A stretch of DNA of 5,289 bases from Actinomycetales bacterium. Its GTDB lineage: Bacteria; Actinomycetota; Actinomycetes; Actinomycetales; Beutenbergiaceae. Positions 4,995-5,289 of this stretch are shown here, in pieces. A program made the translations under genes and the position numbers. The stretch lies in assembly GCA_016649925.1 (NCBI GenBank), contig JAENWO010000198.1, positions 1 to 5,289 of the forward strand, given 5' to 3'. The notes beneath the pieces were generated by a model. It was not told the DNA's origin and searched no databases. It worked only from the letters and a program-made list of their open reading frames with translations. Numbering within the stretch: position 1 is the first letter of the stretch; every line of letters starts with the position of its first letter.

Positions 4995-5289
4995 ATGGCT
5001 GGTCGGTTGGTGGTCAGGGTGGTTGGACCGTTGGCGCCGTATGTGTCGGGGTTCGATCGGGAGTTGGGCAGTCGCGGGTACACCCGCCTGTCCGCGAACG
5101 GGCAGCTGCGGCTGATGGCACAAGGCGCAGAGAGTCGTGATTTCGTCCGAGCTGAAGCCGGTTGTATGATACATGGGTGGCGGTCCGTTTCTAGGATTCA
5201 GTATCGTAACCCAATTCTTTCAGAAATGTACCGTCACTTCACTCGACGCGCCGTACCTAGTTCCTCCTTTCTAGTCATTGTGAATAAGC
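4995..5289 (+). pseudogene. Tyrosine recombinase/integrase, N-terminal fragment fused to unrelated sequence
   Basis: The frame opens at ATG 4995 (or GTG 4992) and has no stop to the end of the window. Residues 1-42 (MAGRLVVRVVGPLAPYVSGF, then DRELGSRGYTRLSANGQLRLMA) match, from memory, the N-terminus of actinobacterial site-specific tyrosine recombinases. Their core-binding domain begins with L-x-P-Y-x-x-G-F ... L-x-x-x-G-Y-T-x-L-S-A-x-x-Q-L-R-L-M-A-H-L-S-x-W. After LMA the expected HLSxW is replaced by QGAESRDFVRAEAG and base composition drops sharply, so family sequence ends near 5119. The following ~55 codons are open but I recognise nothing in them. No catalytic Arg/His/Tyr region is present, so the fragment cannot recombine DNA. 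It is preceded by a well-spaced but potentially sequestered ribosome-binding site. It may instead be an intact gene in relatives that was cut here by a further insertion or rearrangement. Confidence 0.7.
5120..5289. other. Lower-GC tail of unknown origin
   Basis: By hand count 5161-5280 has 56 G/C of 120 (about 47%), against roughly 70% or more elsewhere. The change coincides with the loss of recombinase sequence. Frame 3 stays open; the other plus frames have stops (for example TAG at 5192-5194) and the minus-strand frames are short. A near-palindrome TGTATGATACA (5163-5173) contains a TATGAT that resembles a -10 box. No gene product is recognised. It is probably the edge of another element or foreign DNA that continues beyond the window. 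Confidence 0.6.

Noticed and set aside
4686..5174. Minus-strand 162-codon frame beginning MYHTTGFSSDEITTL
   Set aside because: It spans three unrelated segments (IS66 remnant, inverted-repeat region, recombinase), so it cannot be one conserved gene. It has no Shine-Dalgarno before its ATG and matches nothing recognised.
5250..5274. Resemblance of CCTCCTTTCTA to the 3' end of 16S rRNA
   Set aside because: The match is 11 bases without the conserved preceding helix sequence in proper order, so it is probably chance. On the minus strand it gives an SD-like AAAGGAGG, but no start codon lies at a suitable distance.

Overview
The window is high-GC DNA (visibly about 70% over most of its length) with the codon use of an actinobacterium. 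The glucose-6-phosphate isomerase, the tRNA-Gly(CCC) with an encoded CCA end, and the IS66-type and tyrosine-recombinase remnants all look actinobacterial, perhaps Micrococcales. I cannot name the species from sequence alone.

Layout. Positions 1-132 are the last 43 codons of a ThuA-like gene. It overlaps by 4 nt (ATGA) a Gfo/Idh/MocA-family NAD(P)-dependent oxidoreductase that ends at 1217. The two look like the tail of a carbohydrate-catabolism operon. A convergent intergenic gap (1218-1514) holds five perfect copies of a 12-bp GC-rich unit and a nested imperfect palindrome. Next comes pgi on the minus strand (1515-3197). It is complete in length and has all expected catalytic motifs, but a single in-frame amber codon (2454-2456) cuts it in two. 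Upstream of pgi, on the plus strand, are a plausible tRNA promoter and a complete tRNA-Gly(CCC) (3412-3485).

From about 3650 to the end the window is mobile-element debris downstream of the tRNA. An IS66-family transposase is broken by an amber codon and about five frame changes, and loses its 3' part at about 4834. It abuts a segment bounded by 10-bp inverted repeats (4836-4936). That segment leads into the first ~42 codons of a tyrosine recombinase whose Shine-Dalgarno sits in one arm of a perfect 8-bp inverted repeat. The recombinase loses its family sequence at about 5119, and the remaining ~170 bases are much less GC-rich (about 47%) and of unknown origin. The 3' end of the window is therefore a mosaic of at least three pieces.

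No intact new defence or metabolic system is visible. The observations most worth following are the lone amber in an otherwise well-preserved pgi, the inverted repeat covering the recombinase ribosome-binding site, the symmetric repeat between the convergent genes, and the junctions of the mosaic.
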